Part shown: piece by piece, positions 1-8,925 of the stretch
Position numbering within the stretch: position 1 is the stretch's first letter
How the letters are laid out: each line of letters begins with the position of its first letter
Assembly: GCA_025677835.1 (NCBI GenBank)
Contig: JAIXMR010000188.1
Location: forward strand, 1-15,926
DNA: 15,926 nt
From: Sporodiniella umbellata
Taxonomy: Eukaryota > Mucoromycota > Mucoromycetes > Mucorales > Rhizopodaceae
Direction: 5' to 3'
Made by a program: the position numbers and the translations under genes
The notes under the pieces: generated by a model
Database searches by the model: none
What the model was told of the DNA's origin: nothing
The model's input: only the letters and a program-made list of their open reading frames with translations

Positions 1-38
1 CCCGGTATGTCTGAGAGTAAAGTAGAGAGAATAGCCAT
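1..38 (-). CDS. possible 5' end of a gene leaving the window
   Basis: On the minus strand an ATG at 38-36 opens a frame reading MAILSTLLSDIP with no stop before the left edge. Upstream (39-106 on the plus strand) lie long T tracts on the coding strand, like those before other genes here. Only 12 codons are visible, so an open frame this short could be chance. No product can be named. Confidence 0.3.
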   Translation of the reverse strand, partial: MAILSTLLSDIP

Positions 39-1599
39 AGTGTAAGAAGATGTTTCTTTCGTATCCAAAAAAAAAAAAAAAACAATAAAAGGAAAAAAAA
101 AAAAATGGGTTGTTTTATATCCTATTGGGCGGTCCTATTGACAGATCGAACGATTTTTTTTTTGAGAAAAGAAATAAAATAAGGCAAGTGTTTGATTCTA
201 TTGGTCAAAAGTTCTGTTTTCTTTTAAAGCTGTTTCTTGAACTCACTTGCCATTGGACTCTTTCTCTTGAGGCGTATTGCTTCAATCCACTCCAGAGTTC
301 ATTCGACACAAGTTTATCAGCATAAACTCCGCAAAGGAACACCAGCATCTTCTGCTAGTTGGTCCTATCGTTCTCACACATACAAAAATCCTCTCAGACC
401 TTTCTCGTCACTTGAAGACATTGAATGTATTTGCTATTCTCACCTTTCAAAAGGCAGATACAGTCTTTATCATTGAGTGACATTGGAAACAGACAATGAG
501 GAGGGGGGGAGGGAGAAATACTGTTTCTAGTGCTCTTTTTGACGTGCTGTCACCAGCCAAAACACACACAGAAGCTTTCTATTTTACCCCCTCTGTTTGG
601 ATCAAGTCATGTTTCTATTTCTATTCATTTTAGTTTCCGATAACGCGCCTTAAGGTGTCTGGACCACATCACTTTGGGTTTTTCTTTAAAGAATATCTCA
701 AAGTATCTTTCGATGGTTGAATCTCATGTTTCAAAGTATGAAAAGAACGTGCTCTATTTCAAAAGGGAATACCAGACTTGAAGTACCCTTGATAAAGCGT
801 GATGAGCTATCGCGCTGAAACTGACTATGAAAAATCGTATCAATGACCTGAAAAGCGTTCAAATGCTCAAGACTCTGAGTGAGAGCTGCCCAGCAAGAAA
901 AAAAAAAAGGGGGGGGAGGAAAGATAGATAGGCATTCGAACAAGATACAAGTCATTATAAACCATTGGCAACCATAGTTTTTGGGTGTTTTGATCTACCT
1001 AAGCAATTGAGCAGACAGGTGATGAAAAAAAAAAAAAAAAAAAAAAACCAAGAATTATGGTTACAGATCACTCCAACTGTTTTCATCTTGACTTCATTTA
1101 AACCACATGGAGCAATTTTTTGGGGAGGGAACTCTTTGAAATGCTACCAACTGCAGGAAAAAATGGCCTGATAGAATTGCTGAGACTTATATTTTATATG
1201 GAATAACTCTCAATAGCCTGTTATTCTTTGTGATAGTAGAACTCCATTACCAAAAAAAAAAAAAAAGTAAGAATGAAGCCAACCCAACTTGTCATGGATA
1301 GAATCAGTTTTAGGGGAGTGCTGTTGAAAACTAACATTGGTTACGGACATTTAATTCTCTTCAGTGACACATTTACCATTTCTCACTGTATTCGTCAGAG
1401 AACAGGTACAGGTAGTGTCAAAAAAAAAAAAAAGGCGAAAACTGAACCAATAAAATACGCGATTGAGATTCTGAGAAAATGCGCCAATTGGGAGGCACGA
1501 GTTCATCCTGAAAAGCGTCAAATGGCACTGTCATTTTTCTTTTTTTTTTTTTTTTTGTTTATATTTTTAATTTTTAATTTTTTATATTTTATTTTTGCT

Positions 1600-1634
<35 letters not shown>

Positions 1635-1734
1635 ATTAGAAAAGCGAAACTACAAAAATAGATACGAGAAAATAATAATAAAGAAAACAAAACCAAAAAA
1701 AGCAAATAATAACAACCAAAAAAAAAAAAAAAAG
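39..1734. other. gene-poor, homopolymer-rich intergenic region
   Basis: No convincing gene is seen in about 1.7 kb. It holds many A and T runs (for example A23 at 1025-1047), an A-to-G polypurine run near 899-920, a TTA microsatellite near 1611-1635 and T tracts from 1535. The stretch 230-480 is less AT-rich and carries short overlapping open frames, which may be decayed coding sequence, but none has splice-consistent extensions that I could join. A short near-repeat occurs at 847-865 and 1507-1524. Confidence 0.6.
1611..1635. repeat. TTA trinucleotide microsatellite
   Basis: About eight tandem TTA/TAT units follow T-rich sequence, roughly 100 bp upstream of the start codon at 1735. It is probably part of the promoter or 5' leader of the membrane protein gene. 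A role in regulation is not shown. Confidence 0.8.
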
Positions 1735-2926
1735 ATGTATTTTCTATTTGTTTTTTGCATATGTTTGTTCAATCCAATACAGGCTTTCTCGGTATTTATA
1801 GACAAAAGACAAGGTAAATAATAGAATGGTTGGAAAACAATCCAATAAAATTTTTTTTCTTCTAAATAAAAACAACCCAAACAAGCTATTGCATCTAGAT
1901 CTTGTCTAAACGAAGCCAACTCAGTCTCGATATGTTCGCCTACACCTTCATCTGTCTGGTATAACGATACAGTCTACGACATTACTTGGAAATACAAGTA
2001 AAAAGAAAAAAGCATTGAAAAGAGAAAATTCCCCTTTTTTAATATTTTTTCTTTTTTTTTTTTTTTTTTTTTTTGGGTATATAATTTTCAACTCCTCAGT
2101 AATCCAATCTTTATTCCCTACGTACATGCCAAAATAGAAAGAGATTGGATCAAAGAGAAAACTGACAGTGTTTTTAGGACAATCTTGATTTACATTTATT
2201 ACTATTGGATAATGGCGTCTATCAGTCTGTCAAAAACTGGACTGGCCTGGCTAAAACAGTGGGTGTCCTAGTACCTCGGGTAGACGATACCTGGTTTCCT
2301 TCTTTGTTACCCGAAAACTCGCCTAACGTGAGTAGAACAATGTATTTCTTTATCGTAGGCGCAGGTGTTGATATTCAAGAAGATCTAGAAAAAATGCCCT
2401 CTTCCCAAAGTCAATTTAAACCTCCTGTTTCTTTTACTCTGATTCGTAAGACCCCTGATGCATATCAACCTTTTTTAATCTCTTTTTTCGCTTAGAAAAT
2501 GCTCACAACACCACAACAACGCCTTCACCCTCTCATACTGTGGGTCCTACCAACAACCGCTCCGATCCTTCCACTCTCGCCCAATCCAATTCACAGGGAC
2601 ACAACAACTCGCTACCCAATTGGGCTATTGCAGTCATCTGTATCGTCTCTGTTCTTTTTCTGGCTGCTTTTGCTGCCTTATGGATTGCTATTAAAAGATA
2701 CAAGAACAAAAAGCAAGCTGAGCTTGTCACAGAACATAACGACGAGAAATTACTTGTACCGGAGGAAACAACACCTGTTCAACAAAGAGCTGTTCCTCTC
2801 GGTCTAAATACTGAGGCCAATCAATCCAGTAGTATCCTTTCTTCTACAGATGCACTGATGATTGCCGATACCTTTCGACAATTCATGAGGAAACCAGAAT
2901 GGACTGAACAACACGATCTGAAATAA
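1735..2926 (+). CDS. single-pass membrane protein with KRE9/KNH-like ectodomain
   Basis: Five exons: 1735-1813, 1886-1997, 2100-2121, 2178-2445 and 2496-2926. They join in phase to 303 aa. Residues 1-17 form a signal peptide (MYFLFVFCICLF, ending IQA). A luminal/extracellular beta-rich region follows, with C33 and C43, an NDT sequon at 53, VYDITWKY at 56-63, and a conserved-looking VDDTWFP-SLLPENSPN stretch. A Ser/Thr/Asn-rich stalk leads to one membrane segment at about 204-226, then KRYKNKK (positive-inside) and a cytosolic tail of about 77 aa. The pattern TVYDITWKY followed by short strands resembles the Ig-like KRE9/KNH domain found in fungal cell-wall proteins; this is inferred by eye. 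The architecture suggests a cell-surface or wall-sensing protein. Intron 1 follows the signal-peptide exon. The start is chosen for the signal peptide and lies directly after an A tract. Confidence 0.75.
2100..2121 (+). other. 22-nt micro-exon of the membrane protein gene
   Basis: Preceded by ctcctcag and followed by the donor gtacat, this exon supplies only NPIFIPY plus one base of the preceding Asn codon. It joins WKYN upstream to DNLDLHLLLL downstream in frame. The following 56-nt intron (2122-2177) contains the branch-like actgac and ends in tttttag. Skipping the exon would shift the frame, because 22 is not a multiple of 3. Confidence 0.7.
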
Positions 2927-2986
2927 TGGCAGTAGCAATAACATCTATACACACCAACACACGCTTACACATACACAACCAAAAGA

Positions 2987-2992
2987 AATAAA
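2987..2992 (+). terminator. poly(A) signal AATAAA of the membrane protein gene
   Basis: A canonical AATAAA lies 61 nt after the stop codon at 2926. Another AATAAA-like sequence follows at about 3012. It fits the usual position for 3'-end formation but the cleavage site is not visible. Confidence 0.5.
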
Positions 2993-3042
2993 ATCAAAAG
3001 ATTCGTTGAAAAATAAAGCAAAGCTTTAGAAACGTTTATCTT

Positions 3043-3134
3043 TATATATATATATATATATATATACATACATACATACATACATACATACACACATCCA
3101 TACACACGCATATACATGTATATCTATCTATCGA
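3043..3134. repeat. compound TA / CATA / CTAT microsatellite
   Basis: A (TA)n run at 3043-3066 passes into CATA units to about 3092 and degenerate TACA/CTAT units to about 3134. It sits in the 337-bp space (2927-3263) between two convergent genes, where nothing else is seen except candidate poly(A) signals. Confidence 0.85.
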
Positions 3135-3263
3135 TATGCCTTAATAAAAGAAACAACCTTTTATATCTGGTTTAATCATAAAAGCTTCTTTCTTATTTCT
3201 CAACCCCTTTGTCTACATCTCCTTTTTTCATTCTCTTATCAAGACTCCCTGTCTGATGGCCCC

Positions 3264-4153
3264 CTAAGTGAACAAACGTCGGTATAACTCCATGGGAGAT
3301 TCTGTATCTGGCGTGGGTAAACTAGGCAAGATACCATCGCCTCCCCCTTCTATATCCATCATGGCCTCATCCAATCCTTCAACTAGATAGATTGTGGTTA
3401 ATTTTTATGTATTCCAAGTAGTTTTAGATTTCGTTACTCGTCAATTGAAGTTCTTGATTTCTTTTATCTAATATTTCCCAGTTGTTTTCTAATTCTTTTC
3501 TTTTCTTTAACAGCTCGTTGATTTGAAAATCTAATTGTTCAATCTCGTTCACCACCGAAGACTTTTTTTTTTAAAAGGGGAGGGAATCTAAGCTAGCCTG
3601 ATTTTTATTTATTTTTTATTTATTTTTTTACCTTTTGCATGCTGACACGATCGGATTCTCTTGTTTTTTTTTCACGTTGATGGACAAGTTGTTTTAACGT
3701 CTTGGGTACCGTTTCATCCATTTCTTCCACCACTTTCTTTCTTCTGGTCTTTTTCTTTTTAGGCTTTCCGGCCAACGATGGATAAGTGGCGGCAAAGCCT
3801 TGGAACAGACTGATCGGATGGGTTTCTTCTGGAATACTTTGGGCCAATAACGCTTGACTTGAAGGCCAGGCCAATGTCTGACCCACCGCCACAAGCGCAT
3901 CGTTTTGTGCGCCATGAGCAGGTAAGGATGTCTGACGTGACTGTTGGAGCTGCATCGCACGTAAAACACTCTCTGAACGATAGACAGGATGAGCTGCCAA
4001 AGGACTAAACATCACTGTCGAAAGTGCATCCACCGGAAGTAAGCCTTGCGCTGAACTCAATACTCCCTTTGCTTTCTCTTTGGCTCCCAAAAGCATCATC
4101 TGCGCTTGCCCCATGTATTCTTGAAGCTCTCTCTTTTCAAGAAACCGATCCAT
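3264..4153 (-). CDS. probable nuclear basic/coiled-coil protein, unknown function
   Basis: Three exons (4153-3632, 3561-3438, 3382-3264) give 254 aa. The start is the ATG of MDRFLEKREL; upstream the frame has only a GTG. Residues 129-140 are strongly basic (GKPKKKKTRRKK), a good nuclear localisation signal, followed by acidic EEMDE and then KTLKQLVHQREKKTRESDR. Exon 2 encodes a Leu/Glu/Lys-rich helix (about 176-213, including EQLDFQINELLKKRKELENN), a likely coiled coil. The C-terminus is acidic then Pro-rich, ending TPDTESPMELYRRLFT. Introns 3562-3631 and 3383-3437 keep frame. The acceptor of the first (after A10, preceded by CCCCTTTT) is the weakest call. I recognise no named family. A transcription-associated or chromatin-complex role is only a guess from the NLS plus coiled coil. 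It is divergent from SPC3. Confidence 0.7.
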
Positions 4154-4155
4154 TC

Positions 4156-4163
4156 TCACGTCA
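4156..4163 (-). promoter_or_regulatory. TGACGTGA bZIP/UPRE-like motif
   Basis: Read on the minus strand this is TGACGTGA, the core bound by CREB/ATF and XBP1/ATF6-type bZIP factors. It is 3 bp upstream of the minus-strand start and about 330 bp upstream of SPC3. The same 7-mer TGACGTG also occurs at 540-546 and inside coding sequence near 12065, so chance is a real alternative. Confidence 0.25.
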
Positions 4164-4391
4164 TGTATTAGTCGTCAAGGGAAAAAAAAAAAAAAAAAAA
4201 AAAGAAAAAAATTGGTTGGTTTTTATCTATCTATCTATCCATGGGCCCTCTCATCAATCCCTATTTCAAGTAATAGACACATCAAAACAAAAACAAAACA
4301 AAACAAACCAAAAAAACAAAAAGCAGCTCCCTTTTTTTTTTTTTTTTTTTTTGGTTTTCTATCCAAACCTCTTGTTTATCTCTCTCGAAGG

Positions 4392-4424
4392 ATGACTATT
4401 GTGTTGGCACAGCCCGGAGCTTGA
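4392..4424 (+). CDS. upstream ORF (10 codons) in the SPC3 leader
   Basis: An ATG at 4392 opens MTIVLAQPGA and stops at TGA 4422-4424, 65 nt before the SPC3 ATG. If the transcript starts upstream of 4392, this uORF would be translated first and could lower SPC3 output. It falls outside the mRNA if transcription starts later or if a leader intron removes it. Confidence 0.3.
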   Translation: MTIVLAQPGA

Positions 4425-4439
4425 AATGGGCTTCATTTT

Positions 4440-4446
4440 TACGTGT
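4440..4446 (+). promoter_or_regulatory. TACGTGT UPRE-2-like motif
   Basis: TACGTGT lies about 44 bp upstream of the SPC3 start. TACGTG is the core of the yeast UPRE-2 element bound by Hac1/Gcn4-type bZIP factors, and signal peptidase genes are secretory-pathway genes. The link to the unfolded protein response is inference from one short motif. Confidence 0.25.
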
Positions 4447-4489
4447 TCATTTTATTTGGCTCACTTTTTCTTTTTTTCAGAGTGAAGCC

Positions 4490-5320
4490 ATGTATAATCT
4501 ACAACAACGTGCCAATGTAAATAAAACCTGCCGTCATTTCTCTGTCTTGCTTACTATGTATTGGATGCTCTTACTACCGAACCATAGGCTTTTTCTTCTT
4601 TTTCAGTGACTGTCATAAGTACAGTGTTAAGTCTTGTTGCTTTCATCTCCTACATTCAAGGCTATAACCCCATTCAAAGTAGTGTGTATTTGGATGCCAA
4701 TAAGGTCAAAGTGTAAGAACAATTCTCCCAAAAAAAAAAAAAAAAACAAGAGGCATTCAACAGTAGTGTTTACTTACTTTTTGTAAACAGTGTAGCACGT
4801 CGTTTTGGACCTGAAAACTTTGATTATCGTACGAAAACCGAATTTGTTCGTTTTAACTTTGATTTAGAAGCAGGTAAGAAAACAAAGAACGGTTTATGTC
4901 TTTTTTATTCACCTTCAAGACTTTCAATCTTTCTTCCATTGGAATACCAAACAAATCTTTGTGGCTCTGGTGGCCGAATATTCCACTCAAGATCATGTAA
5001 AAAAGTTCCTTTTTAAAATTCTATTCACCCATACTTCTTTTAGAAACGTAACCAAGTGGTTGTTTGGGATAAAATCATCAAGGACAAGTCATCTGCTCAC
5101 TTGAAAGTAAAGAATCTTAGTAACAAGTATGCCATGGTCGATATCTCCCGTCGTTGGAAGTAAGAAACAGTACATAACCCTTTCTATTCCTCACCTCTTT
5201 AAAACTAGCTTTGAACACGCCAACCTTTCTTTGGCTTACGATGTCACTCCTCATGTCGGTTGGTTACAATCTGGAAAGACGTTCACTCAAACCACTTTGA
5301 CTTTGCCTTCACTTCAATAA
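4490..5320 (+). CDS. SPC3: signal peptidase complex subunit 3
   Basis: Non-catalytic subunit of the ER signal peptidase complex, a type II membrane protein with a luminal domain that supports cleavage of signal peptides. Six exons (4490-4516, 4588-4712, 4791-4873, 4920-4996, 5044-5159, 5209-5320) give 179 aa, the same size as human SPCS3 (180). The N-terminus MYNLQQRAN matches the family pattern with RAN before the membrane segment (about 10-32). Then come the family-like F-x-F-D-L-x-A-D (72-79), W-N-T-K-Q-I-F (86-92), A-E-Y-S-T (97-101) and N-Q-V-V-V-W-D-K-I (107-115). Exon 1 is only 27 nt. The first intron acceptor is ccatag at 4587, not the nearby tttttcag, because only the former keeps the frame and restores the family sequence. 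AATAAA at 5316-5321 overlaps the stop codon. RVB1 follows on the same strand after 137 bp. Confidence 0.95.
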
Positions 5321-5374
5321 AACTCTATTTTTTGGTTTTAAAATTTTCTTAGTCCGTTGTGCGCATAAACGTAG

Positions 5375-5375
<1 letters not shown>

Positions 5376-5408
<33 letters not shown>

Positions 5409-5421
5409 TTTTTTTTTTTTT
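5376..5421. repeat. CA microsatellite followed by T15
   Basis: About 15 CA units (5376-5406) run straight into T15 (5407-5421), ending about 36 bp before the RVB1 ATG. The pair fills most of the 137-bp SPC3-RVB1 spacer, so it must lie in the RVB1 promoter or leader. Confidence 0.9.
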
Positions 5422-5457
5422 GTTCAAATTTCTTGTTTCTTATTTTACTCAAAGATC

Positions 5458-7026
<1,569 letters not shown>

Positions 7027-7054
7027 ATGATCCCCCTCCCCTTACAAACACAAA

Positions 7055-7074
7055 CACACACACACACACACACA
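7055..7074. repeat. CA microsatellite between convergent genes
   Basis: Ten CA units lie in the 84-bp gap between the RVB1 stop (7026) and the stop of the minus-strand reductase gene (7111). Both 3' UTRs must overlap or end within this gap. Confidence 0.85.
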
Positions 7075-7089
7075 TTTCATCTAAAACCC

Positions 7090-7099
7090 AATAAATAAA
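7090..7099 (+). terminator. overlapping AATAAA poly(A) signals for RVB1
   Basis: Two overlapping AATAAA copies start 64 nt after the RVB1 stop codon. On the other strand AATAAA at 7112-7107 overlaps the stop of the convergent gene, so the two termination zones are nearly superimposed. Confidence 0.5.
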
Positions 7100-7110
7100 C
7101 AATGTTTTTA

Positions 7111-8327
7111 TTAAGCTTCGACAGGAACATCAAGGTCCGGACCATTGCCTAAAGGGACTACTTGTGTAGGATTGATCTGTCGATGAGATTTGTAATAATG
7201 ACCCTTGATATGCTCCATGTTTACAGTGTCTTTGACTATTCAAATCATTAGAATTCATAGCGAACGATTCTTTCTGGCTACTTACTTCCTGGCTTTTGAT
7301 AAATTCGTCGAGTCCATTCAAGAATACGAGGGTAATGATGTTGGATAGACTTCAAGTTACATTTGAAATGTCCATGATACACAGGATCAAATCTATAGAA
7401 AAAAAAACAAAAGAGGTAGTCTCTTACAAAAAAAAAAGAAATGCTTACCTCACAATCGTAGTAAACAAACGAATATCCGCTTCTGTAAAAGTATCCTTGA
7501 CTAAATAACGATGTCCTTCCAAAAGCGCTTCAATACGATCCAAAGATTCAAACAGAGGCTTGACATTCTTTTCGTCTACAGAAAAAAAAAAAAAAATCAA
7601 TACACGAGATATCTTTTGGTTCATTTACATGCTTCCTGTGTGGTTGCAAAACCCGATTTATAGACACCATTGTTCACCGTGTCATAGATCCATTCGTTCA
7701 CCTCATCAATCTCGCTTTGAAGGGACTCTGGATAAAAGTTCAATTGGGCCTGTTCAGGTGTCAAGAAGGCATTGAAAGCTGTGTTGAACATGCGAATGAT
7801 TTCTGAGCTCTCGTTATTGACTATACATAAATAGAAATAAGGGGATCAAGTCCATCGGGATACCTTTTTTTTTTTTTTTTTTTTTTTACCAATGGTTTGA
7901 TGCTTTTTATCCCATAACAAGGGTACGGTAAATCGACCTTGGTAGTCTTTGTTGACTTTAAAGTAAATATCACGAACAAAAGATGCTTGGTGGATAGGAT
8001 CTTCGATCGCGCCCGGACATTCTTCTTGACTTGAAAACTTCCAACCCTTATCGAGCATTAAATAATCTACAACAGAAAGACCCACGATTTTATCCAACCC
8101 TTTCAATTGACGTACAATTGCCGTACGATGTGCCCAAGGACAGGCCCAGGAAATATAGAGATGATAACGATTCCTAAAAAAAGATGTCTTATTTTACTGT
8201 TAAACCAACACACTTACGGTTCAGCTGTAAATCTAGCGTCCTTATTGGCCACAATCACGTCGCGAAACACAGACTGCTGACGTCTAAATTCACCATCTTT
8301 GCTTGCCCAGTTAAGAATCTGACTCAT
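7111..8327 (-). CDS. ECM4: glutathionyl-hydroquinone reductase (ECM4/GTO, Xi-class GST)
   Basis: Omega/Xi-class glutathione transferase relative that uses glutathione to reduce glutathionyl-hydroquinones (EC 1.8.5.7) and has thiol-transferase activity; likely cytosolic. Six exons (8327-8218, 8173-7890, 7820-7629, 7575-7449, 7392-7286, 7235-7111) give 314 aa, typical for the family. The active-site motif is SWACPWAHRT with catalytic Cys48. Family signatures follow: IVRQLKGLD, the DIYFKVNKDYQGRFTVPLLWDK block, and VNNESSEIIRMFN at 132-144 for glutathione binding. A C-terminal all-helical GST domain follows, containing DTFTEADIRLFTTIVRFDPVY. The ending KGHYYKSHRQINPTQVVPLG is also characteristic. 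All five introns are 44-69 nt and preserve frame. It is convergent with RVB1 and divergent from the INTS10-like gene. The symbol follows the yeast name; orthology with ECM4 as opposed to GTO1/GTO3 is not resolved. Confidence 0.95.
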
Positions 8328-8484
8328 CCGGCCGGATTTTTTAGAAAAATTAAAAATGGGAGAAGAAAGGATTTTAAACATTTCGTAATTTTTTTTCTAA
8401 TAATAATAAAAAAAGAGGAAAAGAACACAAACAGAGATACCGTGAATTTTGTAACACAAGGCTGGCGGCGATTTAATCTCTTTC

Positions 8485-8504
8485 ATCCAAGCTCTGCCTT
8501 GGAT
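8485..8504. repeat. inverted repeat, 7-bp stem with 6-nt loop
   Basis: ATCCAAG and CTTGGAT flank CTCTGC in a perfect 7-bp stem. It lies about 160 bp upstream of the reductase start. It could be a dimer-binding site or an RNA hairpin in a leader; function unknown. Confidence 0.6.
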
Positions 8505-8532
8505 TAATAATCGTGTGTCAATCATTAATAAT
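8503..8532. repeat. ATTAATAAT direct repeats 21 bp apart
   Basis: Identical 9-mers at 8503-8511 and 8524-8532, with starts exactly 21 bp apart (two helical turns), sit in the divergent promoter. The first overlaps the end of the adjacent hairpin. This geometry suits proteins bound on one DNA face, but AT-rich 9-mers can recur by chance. Confidence 0.5.
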
Positions 8533-8854
8533 AAACCACATTACAGAGCAGTCAAAGACGCTTTGCATTCCCAAAAAAAAAAAAAAAAAACCTCAACCCA
8601 ATTGTTTGTTTAGTTGATAGGTTTTGTATTCTGTACTCTAGACTTTGATTCCGTTGGCTGCCACTTTAAGTTTTCAGTGACAAGGCTACGTAGAACTTGG
8701 TATTACCATTGAGTCTTGTTGTAGCTTAGATGGGAAAAGAGTGCCATTTACAAGCCCTGTGGGGTCTAAGCGTAAAAGATCTCTTTTTTTTTTTCTTCTA
8801 ACCATTTCCTTTGTACAACAGACAGCCTCATCTGAGGCTCAATTTCACCCACAC

Positions 8855-8890
8855 TTTTTTTTTTTTTTTTTCTTTTTTTTTTTAAAGAGC

Positions 8891-8923
<33 letters not shown>
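8855..8923. repeat. T28 / A32 inverted homopolymer pair before a start codon
   Basis: T17-C-T11 (8855-8883) is followed after AAAGAGCC by A32 (8892-8923), and the ATG of the INTS10-like gene is at 8926. The tracts can pair as a long A-T hairpin in DNA or RNA, or act as a rigid nucleosome-poor segment. If transcribed, the mRNA leader would be oligo(A). Exact length may be unreliable for sequencing reasons. Confidence 0.8.

Positions 8924-8925
<2 letters not shown>

Larger units (their letters stand above)
4154..4489. promoter_or_regulatory. divergent promoter region between the NLS protein gene and SPC3
   Basis: This 336-bp spacer serves genes on both strands. It holds A23-type tracts at 4181-4203, CTAT repeats near 4227-4241, an A/C-rich stretch 4284-4320, T18 near 4332, two bZIP-like ACGT motifs and a short upstream ORF before SPC3. 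The tttttttcag at 4471-4480 just before the SPC3 start resembles an acceptor, so a 5'-UTR intron is possible; no strong donor is seen. Confidence 0.5.
8328..8925. promoter_or_regulatory. divergent promoter region, reductase gene / INTS10-like gene
   Basis: About 600 bp without a credible gene. It contains a hairpin (8485-8504), a pair of ATTAATAAT direct repeats, an A18 run near 8573, a perfect inverted repeat GCCTCA-TC-TGAGGC at 8825-8838, and a T/A tract pair just before the right-hand start codon. No clear TATA box or stress element was identified. Confidence 0.5.

Noticed and set aside
277..480. Open frame encoding HLLLVGPIVLTHTK-type sequence
   Set aside because: It starts from a non-ATG codon, overlaps another frame of equal quality, and has no joinable exon on either side. 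It may be decayed coding DNA but cannot be supported as a gene.
1273..1821. 182-codon open frame running into the first exon of the membrane protein gene
   Set aside because: Most of it is poly-Phe, poly-Ile and poly-Lys translated from T and A tracts. The signal peptide only makes sense with the ATG at 1735, so the upstream part is taken as noncoding.
4154..4159. Two-codon N-terminal extension (GTG start) of the NLS protein
   Set aside because: A GTG start is unlikely in a nuclear fungal gene and an ATG follows two codons later at 4153.
4588..4608. Acceptor tttttcag near 4606 for SPC3 intron 1
   Set aside because: Using it gives an in-frame stop (TGA). The ccatag acceptor at 4587 retains AFSSFSV and the family-like N-terminus.
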